64,000 bases of DNA, from contig OZ251226.1 of NCBI GenBank assembly GCA_965240325.2, forward strand, positions 3,468,675 to 3,532,674, in the 5' to 3' direction. Both the position numbers and the translations under genes were made by a program. Below are positions 39,174-49,655 of the stretch, piece by piece (position 1 is the first letter of the stretch; every line of letters begins with the position of its first letter). The notes under the pieces were generated by a model, which was given only the letters and a program-made list of their open reading frames with translations, was not told the DNA's origin and did no database searches. The stretch comes from Rebecca billardiae RCC1528 (taxonomy: Eukaryota; Haptophyta).

Positions 39174-40436
39174 TCAGCCGAGGTGGAAGCCGGGCGTGGA
39201 CTTTGAGATGCCCAGCTCCGCCTCGTTCATGTCCGCCTCGATCTGCGCAAACAGCGGCGTGGAGAGGTAGCGCTCGGCGGTGTCCGGCAGCATCGCGCAG
39301 ATCACCGAGCCGCTCGGCGCGTCCTTGGCCACCGTGAGCGCGGCGGCCATCGTCGCCCCGCCCGAGATGCCGGTGAAGATGCCCTCGTTGCGCGCGAGCG
39401 CGTGCGAGGTGGCGATCGCCTCGTCCCCGCTCACGGGCACGAGCTGGTCGTGCGTGCCCGCGTCCAGCCCGCCCTGCAGGTTGAGCGGCAGGAAGTCGGG
39501 CGTCCAGCCCTGGATCGGGTCTGCGGGCGGGCGCGCGCGCGGGAGAGAGGGAGCGTGGGCGGCGGGGCCAGCCGCTCAGCCGTGCGCGCGCGGCCGTCCT
39601 GCCGGCGCGTGCGCGGGGCGTGCGTGCGCGCGCGTGCACGCGGGGCGCGTGCGCGCACGGGGGGCCCACGCCTCGTGCGTGGTGGCCGGAGAGCCGTCCG
39701 CCGCGCGCTGCTGCGGCACGCCGGACGCGACGAGCGCCGCGTTGGCGGGCTCGGAGAGGATGACCTTGACCGACGGGCGCGCCTTCTTGATCACCGCGCC
39801 CGCGCCGCTGAACGTGCCGCCCGTGCCGTACCCCGTCACCCAGTAGTCGAGCCGCCGGCCCGCAAAGTCGAGCAGCACCTCGGGGCCAGTCGTCTGCATG
39901 TGCCACGCGGCGTTGGCCTCGTTCTCGAACTGGCGCGCGAGGAACCAGCCGTGCTCGGTGGCGAGCTCCTGCGCCTTCTTCACCATCCCCGAGCCGCGCT
40001 CCGCCGCGGGCGTGAGCACCACCTTGGCGCCGAGCGCGCGCATCACCTTGCGGCGCTCGATCGAGAACGTCTCCGCCATCACGATCACGCACGGGTAGCC
40101 GCGCTGCGCGCACATCATCGCGATCGAGATGCCCGTGTTGCCCGAGGTGGCCTCGACCACCGTCTGCCCCGGCTTGAGCGCGCCCGTCGCCTCGGCGTGC
40201 TCGATGATCGCGAGCGCCAGCCGGTCCTTCACGGACGAGAGCGGGTTGAAGAACTCGCACTTGGCGTACAGCTCGACGCCCGCGGGCGCGAGGCGGTTGA
40301 TCTTGACGACGGGCGTGCGGCCGACGGTCTGCGTGATGTTGTCGTAGATGGCGCGCGCCGGGACGCCCGCGTGGAACGCGCGCGCCGGGCCCGATGGCCG
40401 CAGCACGCGCGTGGCGACGGCGCGCAGCATCGTCAT
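39174..40436 (-). CDS. Cysteine synthase / O-acetylserine (thiol) lyase, mitochondrial
   Basis: Exons are 40436-39659 and 39520-39174 (374 residues); the 138-bp intron (GTGCGCGC...CGCAG) is in phase 1. Joining the exons restores HEAWAPHPIQGWTPDFLP, matching the conserved H-P-x-Q-G-W segment of algal and bacterial homologs and confirming the splice. It is a PLP fold-type II enzyme making cysteine from O-acetylserine and sulfide. The PLP lysine is in NPLSSVKDR, the substrate loop is TSGNTGI, the phosphate loop is GYGTGGTFSG, and GISGGAT follows. The N-terminus (MTMLRAVATRVLRPSGPARAF) is basic and amphipathic without acids, a mitochondrial presequence. The nominal frame starts at GTG upstream; the ATG at 40436 is used. 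It diverges from the DMT transporter with 128 bp between starts. Confidence 0.93.
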
Positions 40437-40564
40437 CACGCCCACACGCTGTCAAGCGGCGGCGGCCGGGCCAGAGTTGACGAGCCCGACGTACGACGGC
40501 GGCCGGACTTTTCGCTTCAGAGTTCAGACTGCTGGCAGCGGGCGGCGCGCGGATTCAGTGGGCG
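40437..40564. promoter_or_regulatory. Compact divergent promoter
   Basis: A 128-bp gap between the cysteine synthase (-) and DMT transporter (+) start codons. It contains CCGGACTTTTCGCTT at 40503-40517, shared with one mismatch with 23839-23853 upstream of the pyroglutamyl peptidase. Confidence 0.45.
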
Positions 40565-41884
40565 ATGGGGGCGGCGGCGTCGCCGCTCGCGGCCGGGCGG
40601 TGGGCCGCGCTCGCGGCGTTCATCGGCACGCTCTCGCCGCTGCAGACGAGCATCAACGGCATCCTCGCCTGCGACGTGGAGGGCGGCGCGCGCGCGTCGT
40701 CGCTCGCGATGCTCGCGGCCGCGCTCCTGCTCGCGTGGCCGTCGTCGCGACGCCAGCCGGGCGCGCCGCGCGCGCCGCTGCGCATGCCGGCGGACGTGTG
40801 GGCGCTGGCGGGCGGGCCGCTCGGCGCGACGTACCTCGTCGCGGCCGTGTCGCTCGAGCCCATCCTCGGGATGGGCACGCTCTTCGTCGGCCTCTCCGCC
40901 GGCCAGCTGCTCGGCTCGCTCGCGCTCGACCATGCGCGCGCCGTCGCGCCCGTCACGCGCGCGCGGCTCGCCGGGCTCGCGCTCGCGCTCGCGTCGTGCG
41001 TCGCGGCGGCGGCGGCGCCCGCGTCGTCGGCGGTGCTCGGGCCCGTCGCCGAGCCGCCGCCGTTCGCCGCGCTCGCGCCGGGCTACGCGCTGCCGAGCTC
41101 GCGCGACGCGGTGCGCGCCGCGGGCGCGGCCGCGCGGCTGGTGGCGGCGCTCGGCGTCGCCACGCTCGCGGGCGCGGCCAGCCCGGCGCAGGCGGCGGCC
41201 AACCAGCGGCTGGCGCGCGCGCTGGGCGGCGCCGAGCGCGCGGGCTGCGCGAGCGCCGCGTGCGGCGCGCTCTGCCTCTCGCTGCTCCTCGCCAGCGTCT
41301 CTGTCGGCGGCGACGGAGGCTCGGCCGTGCCGGTGGCGGGCGCGCTCGGCGGCGCGTGCGCCGAGCTGCCGCCCGCGCGCGGCTGGCGCGTGCCCTGGGC
41401 GGCGCTGGCGAGCGGCGCGATCTCGGCGGCGTCGGTGGTCGTGCCCGTGCCAGCATGCGCGGCGGTGGGCGCGGCGGTGTACTACGTGTGCGTGCTGCTC
41501 GGCCAGCTCGGCGCCGCGCTCGCGTGGCAGCTGTCTGCCGAGCGCGGCGGCGGCGGGATCAGCGCGCGGCGCGCGGCCGTGTGCGTGCTCCTCACCGCGC
41601 TCGGCGGCGCGCTCATCGCGCTCAGCCCGCGCGGCGGCGGCGCGACGGCGGGCGGCGCGGCGGGCGGTGGCCTCGGCGCCGACGCGCGCGCGCCGCGGCA
41701 CCCGCCCGGCGACGCCGCCGAGCGCGCGGGCGGCAGGCGCGAGCTCGAGCTCGTGAGCGTGCGCTGGAGCGACGCCGCGGCGGGCGGCGGCGCCGCCGCC
41801 GCTGCGTCGGCGGTGCTGCTGCTCGCGGACGGCCCGGCGACGCGGCAGGAGCTCGCCACGCCGCTCCTGCGCGGGGCGCGGTGA
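40565..41884 (+). CDS. DMT superfamily transporter, YdcZ (DUF606)-like
   Basis: A 439-residue single-exon protein. The N-terminal half begins AFIGTLSPLQTSINGILA (residues about 18-35), then has GGPLGATYLVAAV and GQLLGSLALDHARAV. These are the hallmarks of YdcZ-type small multidrug/metabolite transporters of bacteria (about 140 residues, five helices). The C-terminal half repeats the pattern weakly (SPAQAAANQRLARALG, then YYVCVLLGQLGAALAW and RRAAVCVLLTALGGALIAL), so the protein is an internally duplicated ten-helix form. The substrate is unknown. The tail after residue ~365 is Gly/Ala/Arg-rich and probably cytosolic. Confidence 0.72.
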   Translation: MGAAASPLAAGRWAALAAFIGTLSPLQTSINGILACDVEGGARASSLAMLAAALLLAWPSSRRQPGAPRAPLRMPADVWALAGGPLGATYLVAAVSLEPILGMGTLFVGLSAGQLLGSLALDHARAVAPVTRARLAGLALALASCVAAAAAPASSAVLGPVAEPPPFAALAPGYALPSSRDAVRAAGAAARLVAALGVATLAGAASPAQAAANQRLARALGGAERAGCASAACGALCLSLLLASVSVGGDGGSAVPVAGALGGACAELPPARGWRVPWAALASGAISAASVVVPVPACAAVGAAVYYVCVLLGQLGAALAWQLSAERGGGGISARRAAVCVLLTALGGALIALSPRGGGATAGGAAGGGLGADARAPRHPPGDAAERAGGRRELELVSVRWSDAAAGGGAAAAASAVLLLADGPATRQELATPLLRGAR

Positions 41885-42434
41885 CGCCCTGCAGACGGCG
41901 GGCCGTCACTCAGTACTCCGCCGGCCCGCGCCCGGCCCGGGCGACGGCGTGCGGCGGCATCAGTGATGAATGCTTGATGATCCGCTGAACGGACTCCCGC
42001 CCGGGCCCGGCCGGCCGACCGGGCCCGGCGCTCGGGGCCGGACCTCTGCCGCCGGCGTTTATATATTCACTGACGACGTCTGACTGGCACGGAAGCCTGA
42101 TCGGACTAGTACTGCTGTGGATGGCGATTCATGACGCGATGCGTCCGCGCGGCCATAGCAGCTTGCCGCAGACTCACATGACGCATGGCCGGCGGGCCCG
42201 TCGCCGCCGCGTACTCGGCAAATCAATCCGAGCACTTAGGGCCTCGGAGCAATCCGAGAGCAGTGAACGCGGCGTGTCGGCGAGGCGGGGTCGTGCTCCG
42301 CAACCGTCTGGTCGTTCGTCGGCCATCTGCTGGCATCCGGCATGCATGCGGGGTGGGGCGCGGGGCGGCGGGGCGGCGGCCATGCGCGGACGTGCGCGAG
42401 CGCGCCCACGCGGGTGCGCGCCGGCTGTGCTCGC
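41885..42434. other. Convergent intergenic region
   Basis: 550 bp between convergent stop codons. GTTTATATATTCACTGACG at about 42057-42075 is an AT-rich patch in GC-rich surroundings, probably part of a 3' end. Nothing else recognised. Confidence 0.35.
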
Positions 42435-43785
42435 TCATCCCGCCGTGTGCATGAGCACGGACGCGGTGAGCACCTCGCGCAGGTGCTGCGAGAGCGCCGC
42501 GTCCACCGACAGCCTCGCCTCGCGCACAGAGGGCGGCGCCTCGCGCATCACGCCCTGCTGCGCGCGCGCCGGCTCGGGCGCGAGCGCGGCGCACGGCACG
42601 GCGCGGGGGCGCGCGGCCGCCGCCTCGGGCGGCGCCACGTCCTCCGAGTCCGAGTCGAGCGCGCCCGCCGACGCGGCGAGCGCGGCGAGCGAGCCGCCCG
42701 CGTGCGCGCCGCCGAGCGCGCCGCCGGGCGCGCGCGCGCGCTCCTCGGGCAGCAGCGGCGTCAGGTCGGCCTGCACGCCGACGAAGTAGGCGATGCTGCC
42801 GCTCGGGTCGCGCACGGGCGCGAAGTGCAGCAGGTTGAGGAACGCCGTGCCGTCGCGCTTGTAGTTGAGCAGCTCGGCGGTGCACGGCGTGCCGCGCGCG
42901 ACTGCTCTCCGCACCTCGCGGATCACGGAGAGGTCGGTGCCGGGGCCCTGCAGCAGCCGGCAGTTGCGGCCCACCAGCTCGTGCTTCGCGTAGCCCGTGA
43001 GCTCGCAGAAGGACTGGCGGGCGCGCGGACGCGCCGCGCGCGGGGTGGCGGCGGTGCGGACGGCGCGCGCGCGTGCGTGCGTGGCTCAGCGGCGCGCATC
43101 ACTCGCAGCGGCGTCGCGTCGCGCGGCGCGCGGCGCGCACCGGCGAGGCGTACACGATGGGGTTGTCGTCGAGGTTGGGGTCGGTGACGACGAACGTGCG
43201 CTGCAGCCCCTGCAGCGCCTCGCGCAGCCGCGGCGCCACCGCCTCGGGCAGGCGCAGCCGCGTCGCGACGCGCTGCAGCTCGAGCTCGGCCGCGCCCGCG
43301 CCGCCGCCGCCCTCGACGAGCAGCGCGAGGCGCACCTCCGAGGCGGAGCCGAGGCGCACGTCGTCCAGCGGCATGTACAGCTCGCCCTCGAGCGCGGTCG
43401 GCGCACCCGGCCGCGCGCGCGGCGCGCGCAGCGCCACGCGCTGCGCGAACGGCCGGCGCATCTGGAGCGCGCGCGTGAGCGCCTCGGGCGCGTCGCCGCA
43501 CCCCTCCTCGTCCGCGCACGCGAGCCAGTCGGCGAGGCGCTCGCCGCACAGCTGGTGGGGGGCGAGGCCGAGGGCGGCGGCGAGCGACTCGGAGCACTCG
43601 CGCACGGTGCCGTCCGCCGCGTCCACGACGAGCAGCTTGTACCCGAGCAGCTGCGCGAGCTCGCCGTCGCGCTCCGAGGCCGAGCGGTCGTGCAGCAGCC
43701 CGCACACCGTGTAGTTGCGGCGGAGCGCGGGCGGCGGCTGGGTGCTCGCGCACGCGCGGAGCGAGCCCTTGCGCTTGAGCGACAT
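42435..43785 (-). CDS. PAS-LOV blue-light photoreceptor-like protein
   Basis: Exons are 43785-43141 and 43013-42435 (407 residues); the 127-bp GTGCGCGC...GCCAG intron is in phase 0. The join restores NPIVYASPSFCELTGY, a textbook LOV core. The LOV domain (about residues 195-300) has the photoactive cysteine motif GRNCRLLQG, then ELLNYKRDGTAFLNLLHFAPV and YFVGVQADL, as in phototropin and aureochrome LOV domains that bind FMN and form a Cys adduct in blue light. An N-terminal PAS-like domain (about 45-160; LLVVDAADGTVRECSESLAAALG) precedes it. After LOV there is only a low-complexity Ala/Ser/Glu region and a short helix, with no kinase, bZIP or F-box. It may act through protein interaction, like short LOV or PAS/LOV proteins. 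Confidence 0.9.
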
Positions 43786-44441
43786 CGGGCGGGGGTGCTT
43801 CGACGCGCGGCCGGCGACCGGTCGACCCTGCCGCCAAGAAGGGGGGGCAGGTAGGCAGGCCGTCGATCAAGGCCTGAGCACGAAGTCGTGGGCGCCAGCC
43901 GGGCCGCAGCAGGCGGCCGCCCCGGCCTGGGCAGCCGATGACTCGATGAGTACATTCCTAACAAACTTTTGCTGCGCAGTAATTGCCCGGCGGCCAAAGC
44001 TTCTCCAACCTTCGCGGGCCTTGCGGAGCTGGCCTTCTTCCCCGGCCAGCGAGGCATCCCGTGCTTGAAGCAGTTTTAACGTAATATGATGCATACACGA
44101 AAAGCACGCTTTCGGTGTCTAGCAAACGCCGACTTGCTACGACTTGCGAGGCTCGTCAATGCCCACTATCAGACTGTACCCCCATTCGAGCGCTCCGACT
44201 ATCGTCCAGACCCATATATAGGATCAGGCCATTAACTGAGCTGTGGGTACAATAGATGATGGGGGCAATCAACCCGCCATATTATTCCCTCCACGTCGGC
44301 TCTTGTTGGACGTCCCGGTCGTCGAGCTGATGTCGAATTCGATGACGAGTGACGACGACGATGAGACTTCTAATCAACCGCAGCTTCGATAGTACCGGAC
44401 CCAGCGCGCCACCGAGACTGGCTGCGACGGACTACCACGGG
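43786..44441. other. Intergenic region, nothing recognised
   Basis: 656 bp upstream of the PAS-LOV gene and downstream of the bestrophin gene, both on the minus strand. 43930-44400 is clearly less GC-rich. No convincing gene or RNA. Confidence 0.4.
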
Positions 44442-44868
44442 TCAGGCGACGCTCCCCATCACCTTCTTCCGCGAGGGCGCGGGCGAGTCCGGCTTGGACG
44501 AGAGCACGGCGGGCGACGAGCACGGCACCACCTCGCCGTCGATCGCGCCGGGCACGGGCAGCGACTGCAGCGTGGGGAGCCGGCCGTTGCTGCCAGACGA
44601 CATCACGTCCGGCCGGCTCGGCCGGCGGCCGCTCGACGCGTACCGGTGCGCCTCGATCACGGTCTCGCGCCCCTCGATGCGCAGGTCGGTGATGTCGGGC
44701 GGGCACAGGCCGCACGGGTTGGCCATCGCGCGCCCGACGTGCGCGCGCTCGTGCAGCGTGCGCGCCTCGGCGCACGCGCCCTCCAGCCCGTCGAGGAGCG
44801 CCGACGAGGCCGCCGCCGCCGCCGCCGGCGGCGGCGGCTCCACCTGCACCGGCGGCGGCCGCGCCTTC

Positions 44869-44909
<41 letters not shown>

Positions 44910-46508
44910 CTCCGCGCTCGCCTGGCCCGCCGCGCCGCGCGCGAGCGCGATGAGCGCCGCGCCGGCGGCGTCGCCCCCGCCGAGCGCCACCATCGACGGG
45001 TCGAGCGCCGCGTCCGCGGCGCACGCCGCGTCGAGGCTGGCGCCGTCGCGCGAGAAGCTGAGCTGGTGCTTGCCCGAGGGGCCCCAGAGCGGCGGCGGCG
45101 GCGGCGCGGTGAGCCGCGCGTGCTCCGCCGCCGCGTGCTGCAGCGTGAAGTTGTCCGCGGGCACGCGCGGCGCGCGCTGGGCTTTCGGCCCCTCGTCCGC
45201 GTGCAGCAGCTGCAGCAGCCGGCAGTTCACCTCGTCGTGCACGCGCACGATCGGCAGCCCGTTCGGCCCGTGCCCGAAGGGCTCCTCGAGCTCGCGGCAC
45301 ACCTGGTTGAGCGAGGAGTAGCCGAGCGAGACGAAGAAGCTCAGCCCGACGATGAGGTACACGCCGTGCGCGTGCGCCTCCGCGTCGGGCGCCTCGCCCG
45401 AGCTCGCCGAGCCGACGTACGCGGCGATCACGAGCGGCGCGAGCGCGTTGAAGGCGTGCAGCAGCAGCGTGATCAGCTGCACGTACGGGAAGGGGAAGGG
45501 CGTGTCCGCGACCTTGCGCGCCTGGCGGAAGCCGAGCCGGCCGTCGGAGAGCACCTGGTACGTGCGCGAGAGGATCGGCGGCGGCACGGGCAGCCCGCCG
45601 CCCGCGTGCCGCTCGGTGGCGAGCGCGGCGATCCAGCCGAGCACCACGCCCACGCGGTCGCGCGCGTGCGCGCTGCGCAGCGCGAGCCGCTCGGGCTCGC
45701 TCACGCCGCCGAGCACGCCGAACTGCGACTGCAGCGCGTACGTGCGGAAGGCCTCGGGGTCGTACCGGTAGAGCACGCCCGAGATCACGAAGCGCGAGAG
45801 CGAGGGCGCCTCGGCCGCCGCCGCCTCGACCGCCGCGGCGCGCGAGTCGCGCAGCCGCTGCGCCGCGCTGCGCAGCGTGCTGCCCGCGCGCGCGGCGGCC
45901 GGCGGCGCGCGCCGCGCGCGCGCGCCGTTCGCGCCCGCCGCCGACGGCGGCGTCGCGGAGCGCGAGCCGATGCTCGCGCGGCGCGGCACCGGCGGCGGCG
46001 AGGGCGCGGGCTGCGGCGCGCCCCGCACGTGCAGGCCGAACGGGCAGCTCCGCGTGAGCGTGCCCAGCCCGCCCACAAACTTCCAGTCCTCGCGCAGGTC
46101 GGCCATCGCGAGCGCGCTGAGCAGCGAGAAGCAGTGCACCACGCGCGCGCGGAACAGGTCCGCGTCCGCGCGCGCCGCGTCGCCCGGCCGCTCGAACTCG
46201 ACGAGCTGCATCGCCGCGTCCGCCCACTTGGCGCTCATCAGCTCGATCGACGTGCGCGCCTCCCACCAGCGCTGGTACGCGAGGTTGGAGCGCTGGACGA
46301 GCGTGAAGCCGAGGACGAGGCCGAGCACGTGCAGCGCGTACGGGTGCTGCACGAGCGTCCGCTCCTCGCCCGCCACGCCGAACGCCTCGTACACGAAGCC
46401 GAGCGCCGCGCTGAAGAGCGCCTGCGGCACGACGCGCGGGATCACCGAGCCGTACCACGTGAGGAAGACGCGCCAGAAGTTGGCCTCCGAGGCGGTGTAG
46501 TAGATCAT
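44442..46508 (-). CDS. Bestrophin-family anion channel
   Basis: A 688-residue single-exon frame. The longer frame starts at TTG; the ATG at 46508 yields MIYYTASEANFWRVFLTWYG. Family hallmarks are HPYALHVLGLVLGFTL and QRSNLAYQRWWEAR (residues about 72-85), FSLLSALAMADLRED, and the C-terminal RELEEPFGHGPNGLPIVRVH. These are the bestrophin/RFP-TM chloride-channel signatures; such proteins form pentameric Cl-/HCO3- channels, and algal ones often act in thylakoids or the plasma membrane. Compared with bacterial and plant homologs (about 300-450 residues) there is a long Ala/Arg-rich insertion around 160-240 and a low-complexity C-terminal tail with a Gly run (about 545-560). No plastid presequence is visible at this ATG. 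Confidence 0.88.
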
Positions 46509-46940
46509 CGGGGCGGCGTGGAGCGCGGGCGCCGCGCCGCGCCCCTGCGTCCGCGCGCGCGCCGCGAGCCCGCCCAAGCGCCCCTCGCCGAGGGGCTTGG
46601 CCGGCGGGCCAGGCAGGCCAACAGCGGCGCACGGGCGTCAGCTCGAGGCCGAGATGCTGCGCGATATGACCAAAATATGACGATGGAAGCTGACTACGCC
46701 ACTACGGAATAAAGCGCGGTGATGCTTGCACGGCGAAGTCGTTCGTCTTGTGATCGAATATTACTACTGGAGAACGGCGGCGGAGGCGGCGGCGGAGTGC
46801 TGAAAAACTGTCGTGCGTGCATGCGGATTCGCTCAGCCGATCAGAGCGGCACAACGACGACATGCTGCTCACCACGCGCCCGCCTCTCGTCAACGACAGG
46901 AGTTGCGCCGCATTGGCGGGTCTGACGGGCGGCCCCGCCA
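46509..46940. other. Intergenic gap, nothing recognised
   Basis: 432 bp between two minus-strand genes; presumably the bestrophin promoter plus the 3' end of the band-7 gene. No motif identified. Confidence 0.35.
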
Positions 46941-48028
46941 TCAGCTCGACACGTCCTTGACGGCGCCGTGCACGCTCGCCTCGTACGGCATGATCACGTG
47001 CCGCTTCGCCGCGCGCAGCGCCACGTGCAGGAACGCGTCGAGGTAGCGCATGCCGATGAGGTACTGCGTCGGCTCGACGCCGAAGAGCACGAGCGTCGAG
47101 GCCACCGCGTCGACGCTCTTCGCCTCGGCGTCCGCGAGCACCTCCTTGGACTTGGCCTGCCCCTCCGCCTGCAGCCGCATCACGCCCGCCTCGCCGTTCG
47201 AGATGGCGATCGCCGCCTGCGACTCGCCCTCCGCCTCGGTGCGCACCTGCTCGCGGTAGCCCTCCGCCGTCACGATCGACGCGCGCCGCACGCGCTCCGC
47301 CGCCAGCTGCTTGTGCATCGCCTCCTGGATGGAGCGCGTCGGGTAGATCTCGAGCACCTCGACCTGCGAGATGCGCATCCCCCAGTCGAGGCACACCTTG
47401 GCGATCTTCTGGTGCATCTGCGCGTTGATCTCCTCGCGCGACGCGAGCGTGTCGTCCAGGCCCATGTCGCCCACGATCGAGCGCAGCGACGTCTGCACGA
47501 GCTTCTCCACCGCGGTGGGCAGGTCGAACGTCTGGTACGCGACCTTGGCCGGGTCGACCAGCTGGTACAGCAGCATCGGGTGCACGATCAGCTCGACGTT
47601 GTCGCGCGTGATGATGCTCTGGTTTGGGAAGTCGAACACCTGCGCGCGCGGGGGGGCGCCGCGCGCGCGCGCGCCCGTCGGCCCGCGCGCGCCGCGCGCC
47701 GCGCGCCGCGCGCGCTGCGCCGCACCTGCTCGCGCAGGTCGATGCGCGTGATGCGCGCGGGGAAGATGGAGACGTGCTGGACGTGCTGCGCGTCGGTGTA
47801 CGTCTCCGTCATCCGCCACATCACGCTGCGCGGGTAGTCCATCAGCGGCATGAGGAAGTGCAGCCCCTCGTACAGCACGGTGTGGTACTTGCCCAGCCGC
47901 TCGATCACCATCGCCGTGCCCTTCTGCACGACGACGACCTTGCGCAGCAGGTCGACCAGCAGGGCGACGACGACGAGCCCGACCAGGCCGATCAGGATCC
48001 AGCCGATCACCTCGCCCGCGGTCGTCAT
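46941..48028 (-). CDS. SPFH/band-7 (stomatin-like) membrane protein
   Basis: Exons are 48028-47726 and 47639-46941 (333 residues); the 86-bp intron (GTGCGGCG...GCGCAG) is in phase 0 and joins DLREQ to VFDFPNQSIITRDNV. An N-terminal membrane hairpin (VIGWILIGLVGLVVVALLVD) is followed by the SPFH domain, starting VVVQKGTAMVIERLGKYHTV. The conserved stretches EEINAQMHQKIAKVCLDWG and EAMHKQLAAERVRRASIVTA (heptad coiled coil) follow. Stomatin/slipin proteins assemble cage-like microdomain scaffolds. Which membrane is involved is unclear; mitochondrial SLP2-like or plasma-membrane location are both possible. The start at 48028 is chosen because it immediately precedes the membrane segment; the frame is open further upstream to 48226. 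Confidence 0.92.
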
Positions 48029-48141
48029 CTCGCGCCCCCTCGCGCGTGCGTCGGGGCCCTGCTCGGGGGGGGGGCGGTCGGTCCAGCCGCCGGCCGCCAC
48101 GGCTTGCGGAGAGTTGCGACCAGGCCGGCCCGAGCCGGACG

Positions 48142-48171
48142 AAATGATGGCGCCCGGCGGCGCCATCATTT
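48142..48171. promoter_or_regulatory. Perfect 13-bp inverted repeat upstream of band-7 gene
   Basis: AAATGATGGCGCC (48142-48154), a 4-nt CGGC loop, and the exact reverse complement (48159-48171). It lies 114 bp upstream of the band-7 ATG and could be a 5' UTR hairpin or a dyad binding site. Confidence 0.6.
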
Positions 48172-48280
48172 GCTGGATGCTTTTCATTTTCTGACGACGA
48201 CGCGCGATGATTTCCTTCTGATACATTAGCTCCCGCGCCTCCGCCGACAGGGACGTCGAGCGCGCCGGGCGGCGGCGGCG

Positions 48281-49381
48281 CTACTGGTGCACGCAGCCCG
48301 GGCGCTGCGCGTCGGCGGGCGTCGGCTCGTCGGCGGGCGCGGGCGCGCCCTCCGCCGCCTCGGCCGCGTCCGCGCGCGCGCGCTCCATCCGCTCGTCGAG
48401 GAAGGCCCAGACCGAGTCGAAGATCACGTAGCACACCGACGCGTGGTCCGTCGTGCCCGCGCGCACGCACGCGCAGCCGCAGCCGAGCTCGGGCGCGCCG
48501 GGCGGCGCGCGGTCGTCCTCCATCGGCTCGTCGAGCTCGCCCGAGCCCGCGCGCCAGTGCCGCCCGCGCTCCTTGAGCAGCGCGCACCGGCGCGCGTCGA
48601 GGCGCGCGGCCGCCATCGTGTGGATCGAGTCGCAGAACGCGAGCGCGCACACGCGGCCCAGCTGCGCGTCGGGCGTGCACTCGGGCGCGAGGCAGCCGAG
48701 CAGCCAGGAGCCCGCGGCGGAGTGCGCGACGACGGCGACGCGGCGCGCGGGCGACGCGCCCGCCACCATCGCCCGCCACGCGTGCGCGCAGTGCGCCGCG
48801 CCCTTGGGCCCGTTGTCGTACGGCTCTCCCGAGGGGCCCTTGCGGTTCGGGTCGAAGCACACGACCGCCCAGCCGCGCGAGACGGCGGCGCGGATGTACC
48901 GCACGGCCGAGCCGTGCTCGATGCAGTCGGCCACGCACAGCTGCCGCCCCCAGATCGCCGCGCGCACCGAGCCCGAGCCGGGCATCAGCACGAGCAGCGC
49001 GCGGCCGTTGGTGCGCAGGTCGGCCGAGCCGAGCACGCGCACGCGCACGCCGCGCGCGCGGCCGCTCGGCGGCGGCGGCGGGAGCGGGCCGCCGCCGGCG
49101 CCGCCGGAGGCGCGGCGCGCGCGCGCAAAGCTCGCCTCGCCGCCCGCCTCGGGCTGCGCCGGCAGCTCGTGCCACACGAGGCCGAGGCCCGGCTCGGCGA
49201 GCAGCCGCCGGTGGATCTCGTCCATCGCCGCCTCGGCGGCCGCGCCGTAGTCGCCGCCCATGAAGATGCGCCAGTTGTGCGCGGTGAGCAGCGCGCCCGT
49301 GGGCAGGTGGAACAGCCGCGTCAGCCCCTCCGCCGTCTGCCTGAACTCGTACCCCAGCGCGGCGAGCGAGCCGGGCGGCAT
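48281..49381 (-). CDS. Arb2/FAM172-like alpha/beta-hydrolase-fold protein
   Basis: 366 residues from the only ATG (49381) upstream of the conserved region; the frame is open to 49858 without another ATG, so an additional 5' exon is possible. LAALGYEFRQTAEGLTRLFH matches the Arb2 N-terminal beta strands. LLVLMPGSGSVRAAIWGRQL is the conserved HGSGxxRAGxW region, and VAVVAHSAAGSWL is the nucleophile-elbow equivalent with the Ser. Arb2 is a component of the fission-yeast argonaute siRNA chaperone complex, and FAM172A acts in splicing/argonaute contacts; a nuclear RNA-silencing role is inferred by family only. A C-terminal segment has Cys-rich GCGCACVRAG and then helix (SVWAFLDERMER). It diverges from the glycosyltransferase-like gene with 274 bp between starts. 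Confidence 0.75.
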   Translation of the reverse strand: MPPGSLAALGYEFRQTAEGLTRLFHLPTGALLTAHNWRIFMGGDYGAAAEAAMDEIHRRLLAEPGLGLVWHELPAQPEAGGEASFARARRASGGAGGGPLPPPPPSGRARGVRVRVLGSADLRTNGRALLVLMPGSGSVRAAIWGRQLCVADCIEHGSAVRYIRAAVSRGWAVVCFDPNRKGPSGEPYDNGPKGAAHCAHAWRAMVAGASPARRVAVVAHSAAGSWLLGCLAPECTPDAQLGRVCALAFCDSIHTMAAARLDARRCALLKERGRHWRAGSGELDEPMEDDRAPPGAPELGCGCACVRAGTTDHASVCYVIFDSVWAFLDERMERARADAAEAAEGAPAPADEPTPADAQRPGCVHQ

Positions 49382-49655
49382 GTCGCCGCGCGGCGCGCCG
49401 CGCGCGCGCCGCAGCCGCGCCGAGTCGTCGGGCAGCTCGTCCGAGATCCACGGCAGGCGGAGGAACGGCGCGCTGTCCGCCGCCGCGGCGGCGCCATCCG
49501 CCGCCGCGGCGGGCAGCTCGCCCGAGATCCACACGCTTGCGCCGACGACGCCGGCCCCGCCGAGGGCGACGACCGAGGGCTCCCCGCCGCGGCCGGACTT
49601 GCCCCGCAGCGGCGCAGCCGGATGCCGAATCTGCCGGGACGGCGGGAGCCGCGCG
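49382..49655. promoter_or_regulatory. Divergent promoter region
   Basis: A 274-bp gap between the Arb2-like ATG (-) and the next gene's ATG (+), containing CCGGACTT at 49593-49600. The gap remains an open frame on the minus strand, so part may be coding if the Arb2-like gene begins upstream. Confidence 0.35.

Noticed and set aside
39402-41756. 784-codon plus-strand frame spanning the cysteine synthase and DMT genes
   Set aside because: Crosses a divergent promoter and two well-supported genes out of frame.
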